Positions 23,988-31,329 of a stretch of DNA of 64,000 bases are shown here, in pieces; positions within the stretch are counted from its first letter, which is position 1; every line of letters starts with the position of its first letter. This DNA is from Streptomyces humi (GTDB taxonomy: Bacteria; Actinomycetota; Actinomycetes; Streptomycetales; Streptomycetaceae). The notes under the pieces are model-generated. The model had not been told where the DNA came from, searched no databases, and worked only from the letters and a program-made list of their open reading frames with translations. Made by a program: the position numbers and the translations under genes. The stretch is from NCBI RefSeq assembly GCF_001005085.2, contig NZ_LBMU02000016.1:152269-216268 (forward strand), written 5' to 3'.

Positions 23988-24908
23988 GTGACCGCGCGAC
24001 TGATGCTTCTCGACACCGCCTCGCTGTACTTCCGCGCCTACTTCGGCGTCCCGGACTCCGTGAAGGCCCCGGACGGCACTCCGGTGAACGCCGTGCGCGG
24101 GCTGCTGGACTTCATCGACCGGCTGGTGAAGGACCACCGGCCGGACCTGCTGGTGGCCTGCATGGACGCCGACTGGCGGCCGCGGTGGCGGGTGGACCTG
24201 ATCCCCTCCTACAAGGCGCACCGGGTGGCCGAGGAGCGGGCGGCGGGACCGGACCAGGAGGAGGTGCCGGACACCCTCTCCCCGCAGGTGCCGGTCATCG
24301 AGGAGGTGCTGGACGCGCTCGGCATCGCCCGGGTCGGCGTCGCCGGGTACGAGGCGGACGACGTGATCGGCACCTTCACCGCGCGCGCCGGCGGCCCGGT
24401 CGACATCGTCACCGGCGACCGCGACCTGTACCAGCTGGTGGACGACGCGCGCGGGGTCCGGGTGCTGTACCCGCTGAAGGGTGTCGGCACCCTTCAGACC
24501 ACCGACGAGACGTGGCTGCGTGAGAAGTATGGGGTGGACGGACCGGGGTACGCGGACCTGGCACTGCTGCGCGGCGACCCGAGCGACGGCCTGCCGGGTG
24601 TGCCGGGCATCGGCGAGAAGACGGCCGCGAAGCTGCTCGCCGAGTTCGGCGACCTGGCGGGGATCATGGCCGCGGTCGACGACCCGAAGGCGAAGCTCAC
24701 GCCGTCGCAGCGCAAGCGGCTGGACGAGGCCCGGCCGTATGTCGCGGTGGCGCCGAAGGTGGTGAGGGTCGCGGGTGACGTCCCGCTGCCGGAGGTCGAC
24801 ACCGCACTGCCGAAGGCGCCGCGCGACCCGGAGCAGTTGAACAGGCTGGCGGCCCGCTGGGGCCTGGGCGGATCCCTGAACCGCCTGCTGGCGACGCTGG
24901 ACGCCTGA
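23988..24908 (+). CDS. 5'-3' exonuclease (FEN/Pol I N-domain family)
   Basis: A 306-residue stand-alone 5'-nuclease like the N-terminal domain of DNA polymerase I, expected to remove RNA primers or flaps. Motifs: RLMLLDTASLYFRAYFG, LVACMDADWRPRWR, YEADDVIGTFT, VTGDRDLYQLV (metal-binding acidic residues), and the helix-3-turn-helix GVPGIGEKTAAKLLAEFG. The GTG at 23988 is chosen because a -10-like CATGAT ends 7 nt upstream; an ATG at 23976 would add four residues. It is monocistronic, 126 bp before an unrelated iron-regulated gene. Confidence 0.92.
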   Translation: MTARLMLLDTASLYFRAYFGVPDSVKAPDGTPVNAVRGLLDFIDRLVKDHRPDLLVACMDADWRPRWRVDLIPSYKAHRVAEERAAGPDQEEVPDTLSPQVPVIEEVLDALGIARVGVAGYEADDVIGTFTARAGGPVDIVTGDRDLYQLVDDARGVRVLYPLKGVGTLQTTDETWLREKYGVDGPGYADLALLRGDPSDGLPGVPGIGEKTAAKLLAEFGDLAGIMAAVDDPKAKLTPSQRKRLDEARPYVAVAPKVVRVAGDVPLPEVDTALPKAPRDPEQLNRLAARWGLGGSLNRLLATLDA

Positions 24909-24998
24909 TCCAGGGGAGCCCCGCTCCGGCAAAACACCGGCAAAACACCGTCGGCGAGTGTTCATGGAAGAGGTGTCCACCCGGAAAGAGGTGCTAAC

Positions 24999-25017
24999 TT
25001 AGGTAAACCTAACCAAT
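24999..25017 (+). promoter_or_regulatory. Iron box (DmdR/IdeR/DtxR-type operator)
   Basis: TTAGGTAAACCTAACCAAT matches the 19-bp DtxR-family consensus TWAGGTWAGSCTWACCTWA at 16 positions and includes the palindrome TTAGGT-AA-ACCTAA. It lies 17 bp upstream of the siderophore-interacting protein start, so repression by iron-loaded DmdR1-type regulator is expected. Confidence 0.85.
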
Positions 25018-25034
25018 GGAGCAGGAGGCCGGTC

Positions 25035-25880
25035 ATGGCAGAGCGCCCGGGACGTAAGCCGCGCAAGCCCCATTCCGCCCAGGTCGTGCGCACCGAGCGG
25101 TTGACCCCGCACATGCAGCGTGTGGTTCTCGGTGGCGACGGGCTGGCCGACTTCGCCGCGGACACCTGCACCGACGACTACGTGAAACTCCTCTTCGGAC
25201 CGGAGGGCGTCAGCTACCCGGCCCCCTTCGACCTGGAGCGGATCCGCGCCGAGTTCCCGCGCGAGCAGTGGCCGGTGACCCGTACCTACACCGTGCGGTC
25301 CTGGAACCCCGAGCTGCGGGAACTGGCCCTGGACTTCGTGGTGCACGGCGACGAGGGCCTGGCCGGACCGTGGGCCTGCCGCGTCCAGCCCGGTGAGACG
25401 GTGCACTTCATGGGTCCCGGCGGCGCCTACTCCCCCGCTGCGGACGCCGACTGGCACCTGCTGGCCGGCGACGAGAGCGCGCTGCCCGCGATCGCCCGCT
25501 CCCTGGAGTCGCTGCCCGCCGGCGCGACGGCCTTCGCCTTCATCGAGGTGTCCGGCCCCGAGGAGGAGCAGAAGATCGACTCCGATGTGGAGGTCGTCTG
25601 GCTGCACCGGGGCGACCGGCCGGTCGGCGAGGCCCTGGTCGCCGCCGTACGGGCGCTGGAGTTCCCGGCGGGCCGGGTGCACGCCTTCGTCCACGGCGAG
25701 GCGAGCTTCGTGAAGGAACTGCGGGCCCTGCTGCGGGTCGAGCGCCAGATCCCGCGCGACGACCTGTCGATCTCCGGCTACTGGCGCCTGGGCCACAACG
25801 AGGACGGCTGGCAGGCCTCCAAGCGTGACTGGAACGCCCGTATCGAGGCGGAGCAGGAGGGCGGCGCGGCCGCGGCCTGA
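25035..25880 (+). CDS. Siderophore-interacting protein (ferric-siderophore reductase, SIP family)
   Basis: A 281-residue FAD-dependent flavoprotein that reduces ferric siderophores to release iron in the cytoplasm. The FAD-binding beta barrel shows RTYTVRSWNPELRELALDFVVHG (RxYTxR motif) and the NAD(P)H domain WHLLAGDESALPAIARSLESL. The C-terminal SISGYWRLGHNEDGWQASKRDW is a strong SIP-family signature (YWR..G). ATG at 25035 has GGAGCAGGAGG upstream. Iron box in its promoter; stands alone. Confidence 0.96.
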   Translation: MAERPGRKPRKPHSAQVVRTERLTPHMQRVVLGGDGLADFAADTCTDDYVKLLFGPEGVSYPAPFDLERIRAEFPREQWPVTRTYTVRSWNPELRELALDFVVHGDEGLAGPWACRVQPGETVHFMGPGGAYSPAADADWHLLAGDESALPAIARSLESLPAGATAFAFIEVSGPEEEQKIDSDVEVVWLHRGDRPVGEALVAAVRALEFPAGRVHAFVHGEASFVKELRALLRVERQIPRDDLSISGYWRLGHNEDGWQASKRDWNARIEAEQEGGAAAA

Positions 25881-25940
25881 GGCGGCCGGCGGCACCCCGC
25901 CGCGAGCGGGTGCCGCCGCCACGCGGGCGACCCGGTCGGA

Positions 25941-26717
25941 TCACACCGACCGCTGGTACGACCTGAAGGTCCTGATCGACAGCCACACCGCCACGACCGC
26001 GAGGGCCAGCAGCGCCCCGCCCCGGCCGAGCACCACAGCCCGGTCCGGGTCCGCCGACATCGCCGAACGGCCCGCCACCATCGCCCAGTTGAGCGGGTTG
26101 AAGTCGGCGATGTGCCGCATCCAGCCGGGCATCTGGGACGGCGCCATGAAGGCGCTGGACAGGAACGTCAGCGGCAGCAGCAGGAAGGTGTTGATCCCGA
26201 TGATCGACTCCCGTTCCCGCACCAGCATGCCAAGCGCGTTGGACAGCGCCCCGAAGACCGTGCCGAGCAGTACGGCGGCGACCACCAGGACCGCGACACC
26301 CGCGACCCCGCCCGGGTAGTCGGCGCCGCCCAGCAGCCCGAGCAGCACGATGATCAGGGACTGGCCGGCGGTGACCAGCCCGTTGTTCACCACGTTGCCG
26401 TTCATCAGCGCGGCCCGGCTGACCGGGGTGGTCAGGAAGCGGTTCAGGGTGCCGCGCTGGATCTCCTCCAGCGTCCCCATCCCGGCCCACATGTTGGAGC
26501 TGAGGGCGCTCATCACCACCACCCCCGGCACCAGGTAGTCCAGGTAGGACGTGGTGCCGAAGCCGCCCAGCTCGACGACCTTCCTGAAGAGGTTGCCGAA
26601 CAGGAACAGCCAGATCACCGGCTGGATCAGAGTGATGACCGCGTAGGCGGGCTGACGTGCGAACACCAGCAGCTGGCGCTGGGTCATGTACCAGGTCTGG
26701 GACACGGCGTGGCTCAT
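25941..26717 (-). CDS. ABC-2 type transporter permease (DrrB-like)
   Basis: A 258-residue ABC-2 permease with six hydrophobic segments (PAYAVITLIQPVIWLFLFG, YLDYLVPGVVVMSALSSNMW, AGQSLIIVLLGLLGG, GVAVLVVAAVLLGTVFGAL, INTFLLLPLTFLSSAFM, ALLALAVVAVWLSIRTF) and the family motif GTLNRFLTTPVSRAAL. It forms an exporter with the ATPase encoded just upstream; their genes overlap by 4 nt (ATGA). Substrate unknown; the class includes antibiotic and lipid exporters. Confidence 0.93.
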   Translation of the reverse strand: MSHAVSQTWYMTQRQLLVFARQPAYAVITLIQPVIWLFLFGNLFRKVVELGGFGTTSYLDYLVPGVVVMSALSSNMWAGMGTLEEIQRGTLNRFLTTPVSRAALMNGNVVNNGLVTAGQSLIIVLLGLLGGADYPGGVAGVAVLVVAAVLLGTVFGALSNALGMLVRERESIIGINTFLLLPLTFLSSAFMAPSQMPGWMRHIADFNPLNWAMVAGRSAMSADPDRAVVLGRGGALLALAVVAVWLSIRTFRSYQRSV

Positions 26718-27727
26718 CGGGCACCTCCGGCCAGGGCGAGCGACGACTCGGCGGCGCCCTCGGCCTCCGCGTACCGGCGGCCCGCGTAGCGCAGATAGAC
26801 GTCGTCGAGGGAGGGGCGGGCGACGGTCGCGGCCACCACGGTCACCCCGGACCGCTCCAGGGCGGCGAGCAGCGCGGGCATGGCCGCGGCCCCGTCGTCG
26901 GCGCGGGCGCTGATCCGGCGGCCGTCGAACAACGCCTCGTGCACACCCGGCAGCCCGGTCAGGGCGCCCGCGAGCAGGGTGCGGCCGGCCTCCCCGGGCG
27001 CCTCGCGCAGCTCCACGTGCACCGCGTCGCCGCGCAGTTCGCCCTTGAGGGAGTCGGGGGTGCCCTCGACCACGACCCGGCCGCGGTCGATGATCGCGAT
27101 CCGCTCGGCGAGCCGGTCGGCCTCCTCCAGATAGTGCGTGGTGAGCAGGATCGTCAGCCCCTCCTCGCCGGCCAGCCGGCCGATCTCCTCCCACATCGCG
27201 GTGCGGGCCTCCGGGTCGAGACCGGTGGTGGGCTCGTCGAGGAAGAGCACCTCGGGGCGGTGGACCAGGCCGAGGGCCACGTCGAGGCGGCGCCGCATGC
27301 CTCCGGAGTAGCCCTTGACCGGGCGGTCGGCGGCCTCGGTAAGACCGAAGCGGGCCAGCAGTTCGTCGACCCGGCGGCCGAGGGCGGCGCCGCGCAGGCC
27401 GTAGAGCCTGCCCTGGAGCCGGAGGTTCTCCCGGCCGGTGGCGACCGGGTCGGCGCCGGAGTTCTGGGCGACCACCCCGATCGCGCGGCGCACCCGGTCG
27501 GGGTGGCGCAGCACGTCGTGACCGGCCACGGCGGCGGATCCCGAGTCGGGGCGGGCCAGGGTGGTGAGGATCTTGACGGTGGTGGACTTGCCGGCTCCGT
27601 TGGGCCCGAGGAGCCCGAAGACGGTGCCCGGCTCGACGGTGACGTCCATGCCGTTCAGCGCGGTGACGTCACCGGGGTAGGTCTTGATCAGTTGGCGCGC
27701 CTGCACTGCGGGCGCACGGGTGTTCAT
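26714..27727 (-). CDS. ABC transporter ATP-binding protein (DrrA-like)
   Basis: A 337-residue ATPase. Walker A GLLGPNGAGKSTT, signature VKGYSGGMRRRLDVALGLV, Walker B VLFLDEPTTGLDP, and LLTTHYLEEADRLAERIAII. The C-terminal DUF4162-like region (about 240-330) ends in ARPSLDDVYLRYAGR, typical of DrrA-type exporters. It partners the DrrB-like permease. The PadR regulator gene lies 179 bp upstream in the same direction but with its own promoter; PadR genes commonly control such exporters. Confidence 0.95.
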   Translation of the reverse strand: MNTRAPAVQARQLIKTYPGDVTALNGMDVTVEPGTVFGLLGPNGAGKSTTVKILTTLARPDSGSAAVAGHDVLRHPDRVRRAIGVVAQNSGADPVATGRENLRLQGRLYGLRGAALGRRVDELLARFGLTEAADRPVKGYSGGMRRRLDVALGLVHRPEVLFLDEPTTGLDPEARTAMWEEIGRLAGEEGLTILLTTHYLEEADRLAERIAIIDRGRVVVEGTPDSLKGELRGDAVHVELREAPGEAGRTLLAGALTGLPGVHEALFDGRRISARADDGAAAMPALLAALERSGVTVVAATVARPSLDDVYLRYAGRRYAEAEGAAESSLALAGGAR

Positions 27728-27906
27728 GACAGGGCTCTCCTGAATGAGCGGATGACAGCGAATGACAGCTGATCCGCATGAGGAGCGCCGGGCTATCCTG
27801 GGTGTGCCGCACCTCGATCGCCCGGATCTGCCTCACGGCGGGTTCAGCTCGGGGTTCGAAGACCCTGGCGGGGCTGCTGCAACAGCTCTGCCGGGGTCTG
27901 TTTCCG

Positions 27907-28539
27907 TTACCGGTCCGCCTCCGTGAACTCCGGCGGCAACTCACCGGTCTCATGGAACCGGCGCCAGCCCTCGACGCCCGGCAGCGAACCGTCCTGTATC
28001 TCCCGCACGAGACCGCGGACCCACTCGGTCTGCGCCTCCAGCATGTGCAGGTGGTACTCCACCTCGACGACGAACAGCCGGGGCAGCGTCTCGTGCAGCT
28101 TCTCCAGCACCGCCCGGCCGCCGGCGACCTCCACCTCCAGGGAGCTCAGCCGGTCCGCCAGCAGGCGCTCGACCTCGTCCGGCGGCAGGGCCCCCATCAG
28201 CGAGAGCGCCGTCTCGAAGATCGGGTACTCCTTGGCCGGGACGGCCATCAGGTCGGACAGCCAGTGGACCATCTCCTCGCGCCCGGCGTCCGTGATGCCG
28301 TAGACCGTGCGCTCCGGGCGGTTACCCTGCCGCTCCACGTCGGCCACCTCGACGAAGCCGTGCTTCTCCAGGTTCCGCATGACCGTGTAGAGCGAGCCGT
28401 AGTTGATCCGGGTGCTGGTGTCCTTGCCCTGACGGCGCATGGTCTGGGCGATCTCGTACGGATGCATCGGCTTCTGCCACAGGGTCGACAGCACGACGAG
28501 CGCCAGGGGATTGCCGAGCTTGCGCCGCTGCGCAGCCAT
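27907..28539 (-). CDS. PadR-family transcriptional regulator
   Basis: A 210-residue PadR repressor. The winged-helix domain is at about 10-90 (PLALVVLSTLWQKPMHPYEI, GSLYTVMRNLEKHGFVEVAD, RPERTVYGITDAGREEM). The C-terminal helical dimerisation region is PadR/Vir-like (VVEVEYHLHMLEAQTEWVRGL). ATG at 28539 follows GAGGGGGT at good spacing. The promoter contains a perfect ATACA-N5-TGTAT palindrome, so autoregulation is likely, with the downstream DrrAB-like exporter a plausible target. Confidence 0.94.
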   Translation of the reverse strand: MAAQRRKLGNPLALVVLSTLWQKPMHPYEIAQTMRRQGKDTSTRINYGSLYTVMRNLEKHGFVEVADVERQGNRPERTVYGITDAGREEMVHWLSDLMAVPAKEYPIFETALSLMGALPPDEVERLLADRLSSLEVEVAGGRAVLEKLHETLPRLFVVEVEYHLHMLEAQTEWVRGLVREIQDGSLPGVEGWRRFHETGELPPEFTEADR

Positions 28540-28572
28540 ACCGACCCCCTCGCCTCCGAATATCCGTGACAG

Positions 28573-28615
28573 AACATATCGCGAGTTCGCGGAGGCGTCA
28601 ATACACACGATGTAT
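28573..28615 (-). promoter_or_regulatory. padR promoter with PadR-type operator
   Basis: On the minus strand a -35 TTGACG (28601-28596) and -10 TATGTT (28578-28573) are separated by exactly 17 nt. The palindrome ATACA-N5-TGTAT (28601-28615) abuts the -35, the expected place for an autorepressor. Confidence 0.75.
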
Positions 28616-28703
28616 CGCGTTGCGGCGGCCCGCGCAAGGGCGTGAGGACTTGGGCCCGCTCCGGACATGCCGGTGTGACGCGGCCGAAACAGCGCTTCCC
28701 TAA

Positions 28704-28724
28704 TTTCTGTCGCCCGACAGGAAA
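28704..28724. promoter_or_regulatory. Palindromic operator upstream of the APC permease (shared with carboxylase operon)
   Basis: TTTCTGTCG-CC-CGACAGGAAA. It shares the 15-nt stretch CCCTAATTTCTGTCG with the operator at 37165-37184 and has the same CTGTCG/CGACAG arms. It lies about 26 bp upstream of the permease start; TAATTT at its left edge could be the -10. Confidence 0.75.
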
Positions 28725-28749
28725 TCCGCCCTGACAGGCAGGTAGCGCC

Positions 28750-30279
28750 GTGACGACCACCGACGACCGCTCGCTGAAGGAGACCGCCGACCACTCCCTG
28801 GAGGAGTTCGGCTACCGCCAGGAGCTGCATCGCAGCCTCGGCCGGTACGCCTCGTTCGCCGCCGGGTTCTCCTTCATCTCCGTACTGACCACCGTCTTCC
28901 AGTTCTTCGCCTTCGGGTACGCGTTCGGCGGCCCGGTCTTCTTCTGGGCCTGGCCGGCCGTGCTGGCCGGCCAGTTGCTGGTCGCCGCCTGCTTCGCCGA
29001 ACTGGCCGGGCGCTACCCGATCTCGGGCGCGATCTACCAGTGGTCCTCACGCCTCTCCAACCCGTCCTTCGGCTGGTTCGCGGGCTGGATCATGGTGATC
29101 GGGCAGATCGTGGTGGTCGCGGCGGCCGCGCTCGCCCTGCAAATGGTGCTGCCGGCGCTCTGGTCCGGCTTCCAGCTGATCGGCACCGACCCCACGCCGA
29201 CCTCGGCCGACGGCGCGGCCAACGCGGCGGTCCTCGGGGTGGTCCTGCTGGTGCTCACCACCCTCGTGAACATCGTGGACAACCGGGTGATGTCCGTGAT
29301 CAACCGGGTCGGGGTGACCGCCGAGATCATCGGCGCGGTGCTGATCGTCGTGCTGCTGCTCACCCACTCCAAGCGCTCCCCCGGCATCACGTTCCACACC
29401 GGGACGGCCGCCGAGGGAGGCCTGCTGGGCGCGCTGCTGGTCGGCTCGTTCACGGCCGCGTACGTGATGATCGGCTTCGACAGCGCGGGCGAGATGAGCG
29501 AGGAGACGCACCAGCCACGCCGGACGGCGCCCCGCACCATCCTCACCGCGCTGACCGCCGCGGGCCTGCTCGGCGGGCTGGTCATCCTCGGCGGCCTGCT
29601 GGCCGCGCCCAGCCTCACCGACGGGCACCTGGGGGTGGACGGGCTGAGCTACGTGCTGACCAGCAGCCTCGGGGACGGGGTCGGGCGGGTGCTGCTGGCC
29701 GACGTGGTGGTGGCGATCGCGGTGGCGACGCTCGCCATCCAGACCGCGGCCTCCCGGATGCTGTTCTCCATGGCGCGGGACGGGCAGCTGCCGTTCGCCG
29801 AGCGGCTGGCGCGGGTGAACCCCCGCACCGGGATGCCGGGCGCGCCGGCCGTCGTGGTGGGGGTGCTCGCCGCCGTGCTCCTGCTGCTGAACTTCGTCTC
29901 ACCCGACGCCTTCCTGGCGATCGGGACGACGTGCATCGTGATGCTGTATCTCGCGTACGCCATGGTCACCGGGCCACTGCTGGTGCGGCGGCTGCGTGGG
30001 GAGTTCCGCGCCGAGGGGGCGGACGAGACCGGGGCGCCGCTGTTCTCGCTGGGGCGGTGGGGGGTACCGGTGAACGTGGTCGCGCTGCTCTACGGACTGG
30101 TGATGACCGTGAACCTGGCGTGGCCCCGCGGAGCGGTGTACGACCCGGCGGGGGGTCACTGGTACTTCCGGTGGTTCACGGTGCTGTTCTTGACGGTGAC
30201 CGTGGGGCTGGGCGCGGTGTGGCGGCTCACCCGGTCGGAAGCGCGAGCGGCCGTCCCCGTGCCGGAACCTGTGGCGTAG
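28750..30279 (+). CDS. APC-superfamily amino acid/polyamine-type permease
   Basis: A 509-residue transporter with about twelve membrane helices. The family start region LHRSLGRYASFAAGFSFISV and helix 3-4 region FAELAGRYPISGAIYQWSSRL match the yeast BAT1/UGA4-like and 'urea-carboxylase-associated' permeases. GTG at 28750 has GGCAGGT upstream. Because its promoter carries the same palindrome as the DUF1989/urea-carboxylase operon 8.5 kb away, import of guanidine, urea or a related nitrogen compound is the best guess; amino acids cannot be excluded. A 26-bp palindrome follows the gene. Confidence 0.92.
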   Translation: MTTTDDRSLKETADHSLEEFGYRQELHRSLGRYASFAAGFSFISVLTTVFQFFAFGYAFGGPVFFWAWPAVLAGQLLVAACFAELAGRYPISGAIYQWSSRLSNPSFGWFAGWIMVIGQIVVVAAAALALQMVLPALWSGFQLIGTDPTPTSADGAANAAVLGVVLLVLTTLVNIVDNRVMSVINRVGVTAEIIGAVLIVVLLLTHSKRSPGITFHTGTAAEGGLLGALLVGSFTAAYVMIGFDSAGEMSEETHQPRRTAPRTILTALTAAGLLGGLVILGGLLAAPSLTDGHLGVDGLSYVLTSSLGDGVGRVLLADVVVAIAVATLAIQTAASRMLFSMARDGQLPFAERLARVNPRTGMPGAPAVVVGVLAAVLLLLNFVSPDAFLAIGTTCIVMLYLAYAMVTGPLLVRRLRGEFRAEGADETGAPLFSLGRWGVPVNVVALLYGLVMTVNLAWPRGAVYDPAGGHWYFRWFTVLFLTVTVGLGAVWRLTRSEARAAVPVPEPVA

Positions 30280-30321
30280 TCGGTCGGGTGCGGGTGCGCG
30301 GGAGACGGTCGCGCCCACGCG

Positions 30322-30347
30322 GCGGGGCCGTGTCGACACGGCCCCGC
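30322..30347. terminator. 26-bp perfect palindrome, likely terminator
   Basis: GCGGGGCCGTGTC followed by its exact reverse complement, 42 bp past the permease stop. It would form a very strong stem with no loop bases beyond those forced open. The sequence after it (CCCCGCGCCCCTGACGG) is similar to one end of the dispersed repeat of this window. Confidence 0.65.
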
Positions 30348-30384
30348 GCCCCTGACGGGACGCTCCCCTTACCCTTGGCTGCAC

Positions 30385-31329
30385 ATGAGACGTAAGACCC
30401 CTGCCCCGGCCTCTCCCCTCCCTCAGCGACACGGGGTGGACGCCGTTCGGGTGCGGTTGCCGTTCTCCGGGGAGTGGGCCACCGTCGGGGAGTACCTGGT
30501 GGCCCGGCTCTCCGGGGCCGCCCCCGGTGTCGTCGCGGAGATGCTGGACTCGGGGCTCGTCGTCGGTGCCGACGGGCAACCGGTCGCCGCCGACGCCCCG
30601 TACACCCCCGGTCTCCACCTCTGGTTCCACCGCGACCTGCCCGCCGAGGTTCCGGTCCCCTTCCCGCTCGAAGTCGTCCACCGGGACGACCATGTCGTCG
30701 TCGCCGACAAACCGCACTTCCTCGCCACCACCCCGCGTGGCAGTCATGTCACCGAGACCGCTCTGGCGCGGCTGCGGCGGGAACTCGGCATCCCCGAGCT
30801 GGGGGCGGCGCACCGGCTGGACCGGCTCACCGCCGGGCTGGTGCTGTTCGTCGTACGGCCCGAGGAGCGTGGCGCCTACCAGACCCTGTTCGGCGAGCGC
30901 CGGGTGCGCAAGGAGTACGAGGCGATCGCGCCGTACGATGCCTCGCTCGCGCTTCCCCGGACCGTGCGGAGCCGGATCCTCAAGGAGCGCGGGGTGCCCG
31001 CGGCGCGCGAGGTCGAGGGGGATGTCAATGCCGAGACCCTGGTCGAACTGGTCGGGCACGAGGACGGGCTGGGGCGGTACCGGCTCACCCCGCGCACCGG
31101 ACAGACCCACCAGCTGCGCGTCCACATGAGCGCGTTGGGCGTGCCCATCCTCGGAGATCCGCTGTATCCGGTCGTGACCGGCCCCGTGCCGGCCGGCGAC
31201 TTCCGGCGCCCGCTGCAACTGCTGGCGCGACGGCTGGAGTTCACCGATCCGGTCACGGGGGTGGAGCATCGGCTGCGCAGCGGGCGGACGCTGCGCGCCT
31301 GGGAGTCGTACCAGGACTGGGCCGGCTAG
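30385..31329 (+). CDS. RluA-family pseudouridine synthase
   Basis: A 314-residue enzyme that converts uridine to pseudouridine in rRNA or tRNA. The catalytic motif HRLDRLTAGLVLF with its Asp is at about 137-149. Other family parts are VHRDDHVVVADKPHFLATT, RRVRKEYEAIAPY and PRTGQTHQLRVHMSALGVPILGD. An N-terminal S4-like segment is present but weak (RLPFSGEWATVGEYLVARL). ATG at 30385 lies 9 nt after TACCCT, so the message may be leaderless. Its stop codon shares the bases CTAG with the stop of the convergent P450 gene. Confidence 0.94.
   Translation: MRRKTPAPASPLPQRHGVDAVRVRLPFSGEWATVGEYLVARLSGAAPGVVAEMLDSGLVVGADGQPVAADAPYTPGLHLWFHRDLPAEVPVPFPLEVVHRDDHVVVADKPHFLATTPRGSHVTETALARLRRELGIPELGAAHRLDRLTAGLVLFVVRPEERGAYQTLFGERRVRKEYEAIAPYDASLALPRTVRSRILKERGVPAAREVEGDVNAETLVELVGHEDGLGRYRLTPRTGQTHQLRVHMSALGVPILGDPLYPVVTGPVPAGDFRRPLQLLARRLEFTDPVTGVEHRLRSGRTLRAWESYQDWAG

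Noticed and set aside
28620..28750. Guanidine (ykkC-type) riboswitch before the APC permease
   Set aside because: Conserved ykkC loop sequences were not seen and the leader is too short between the operator and the start; a covariance search would settle this.
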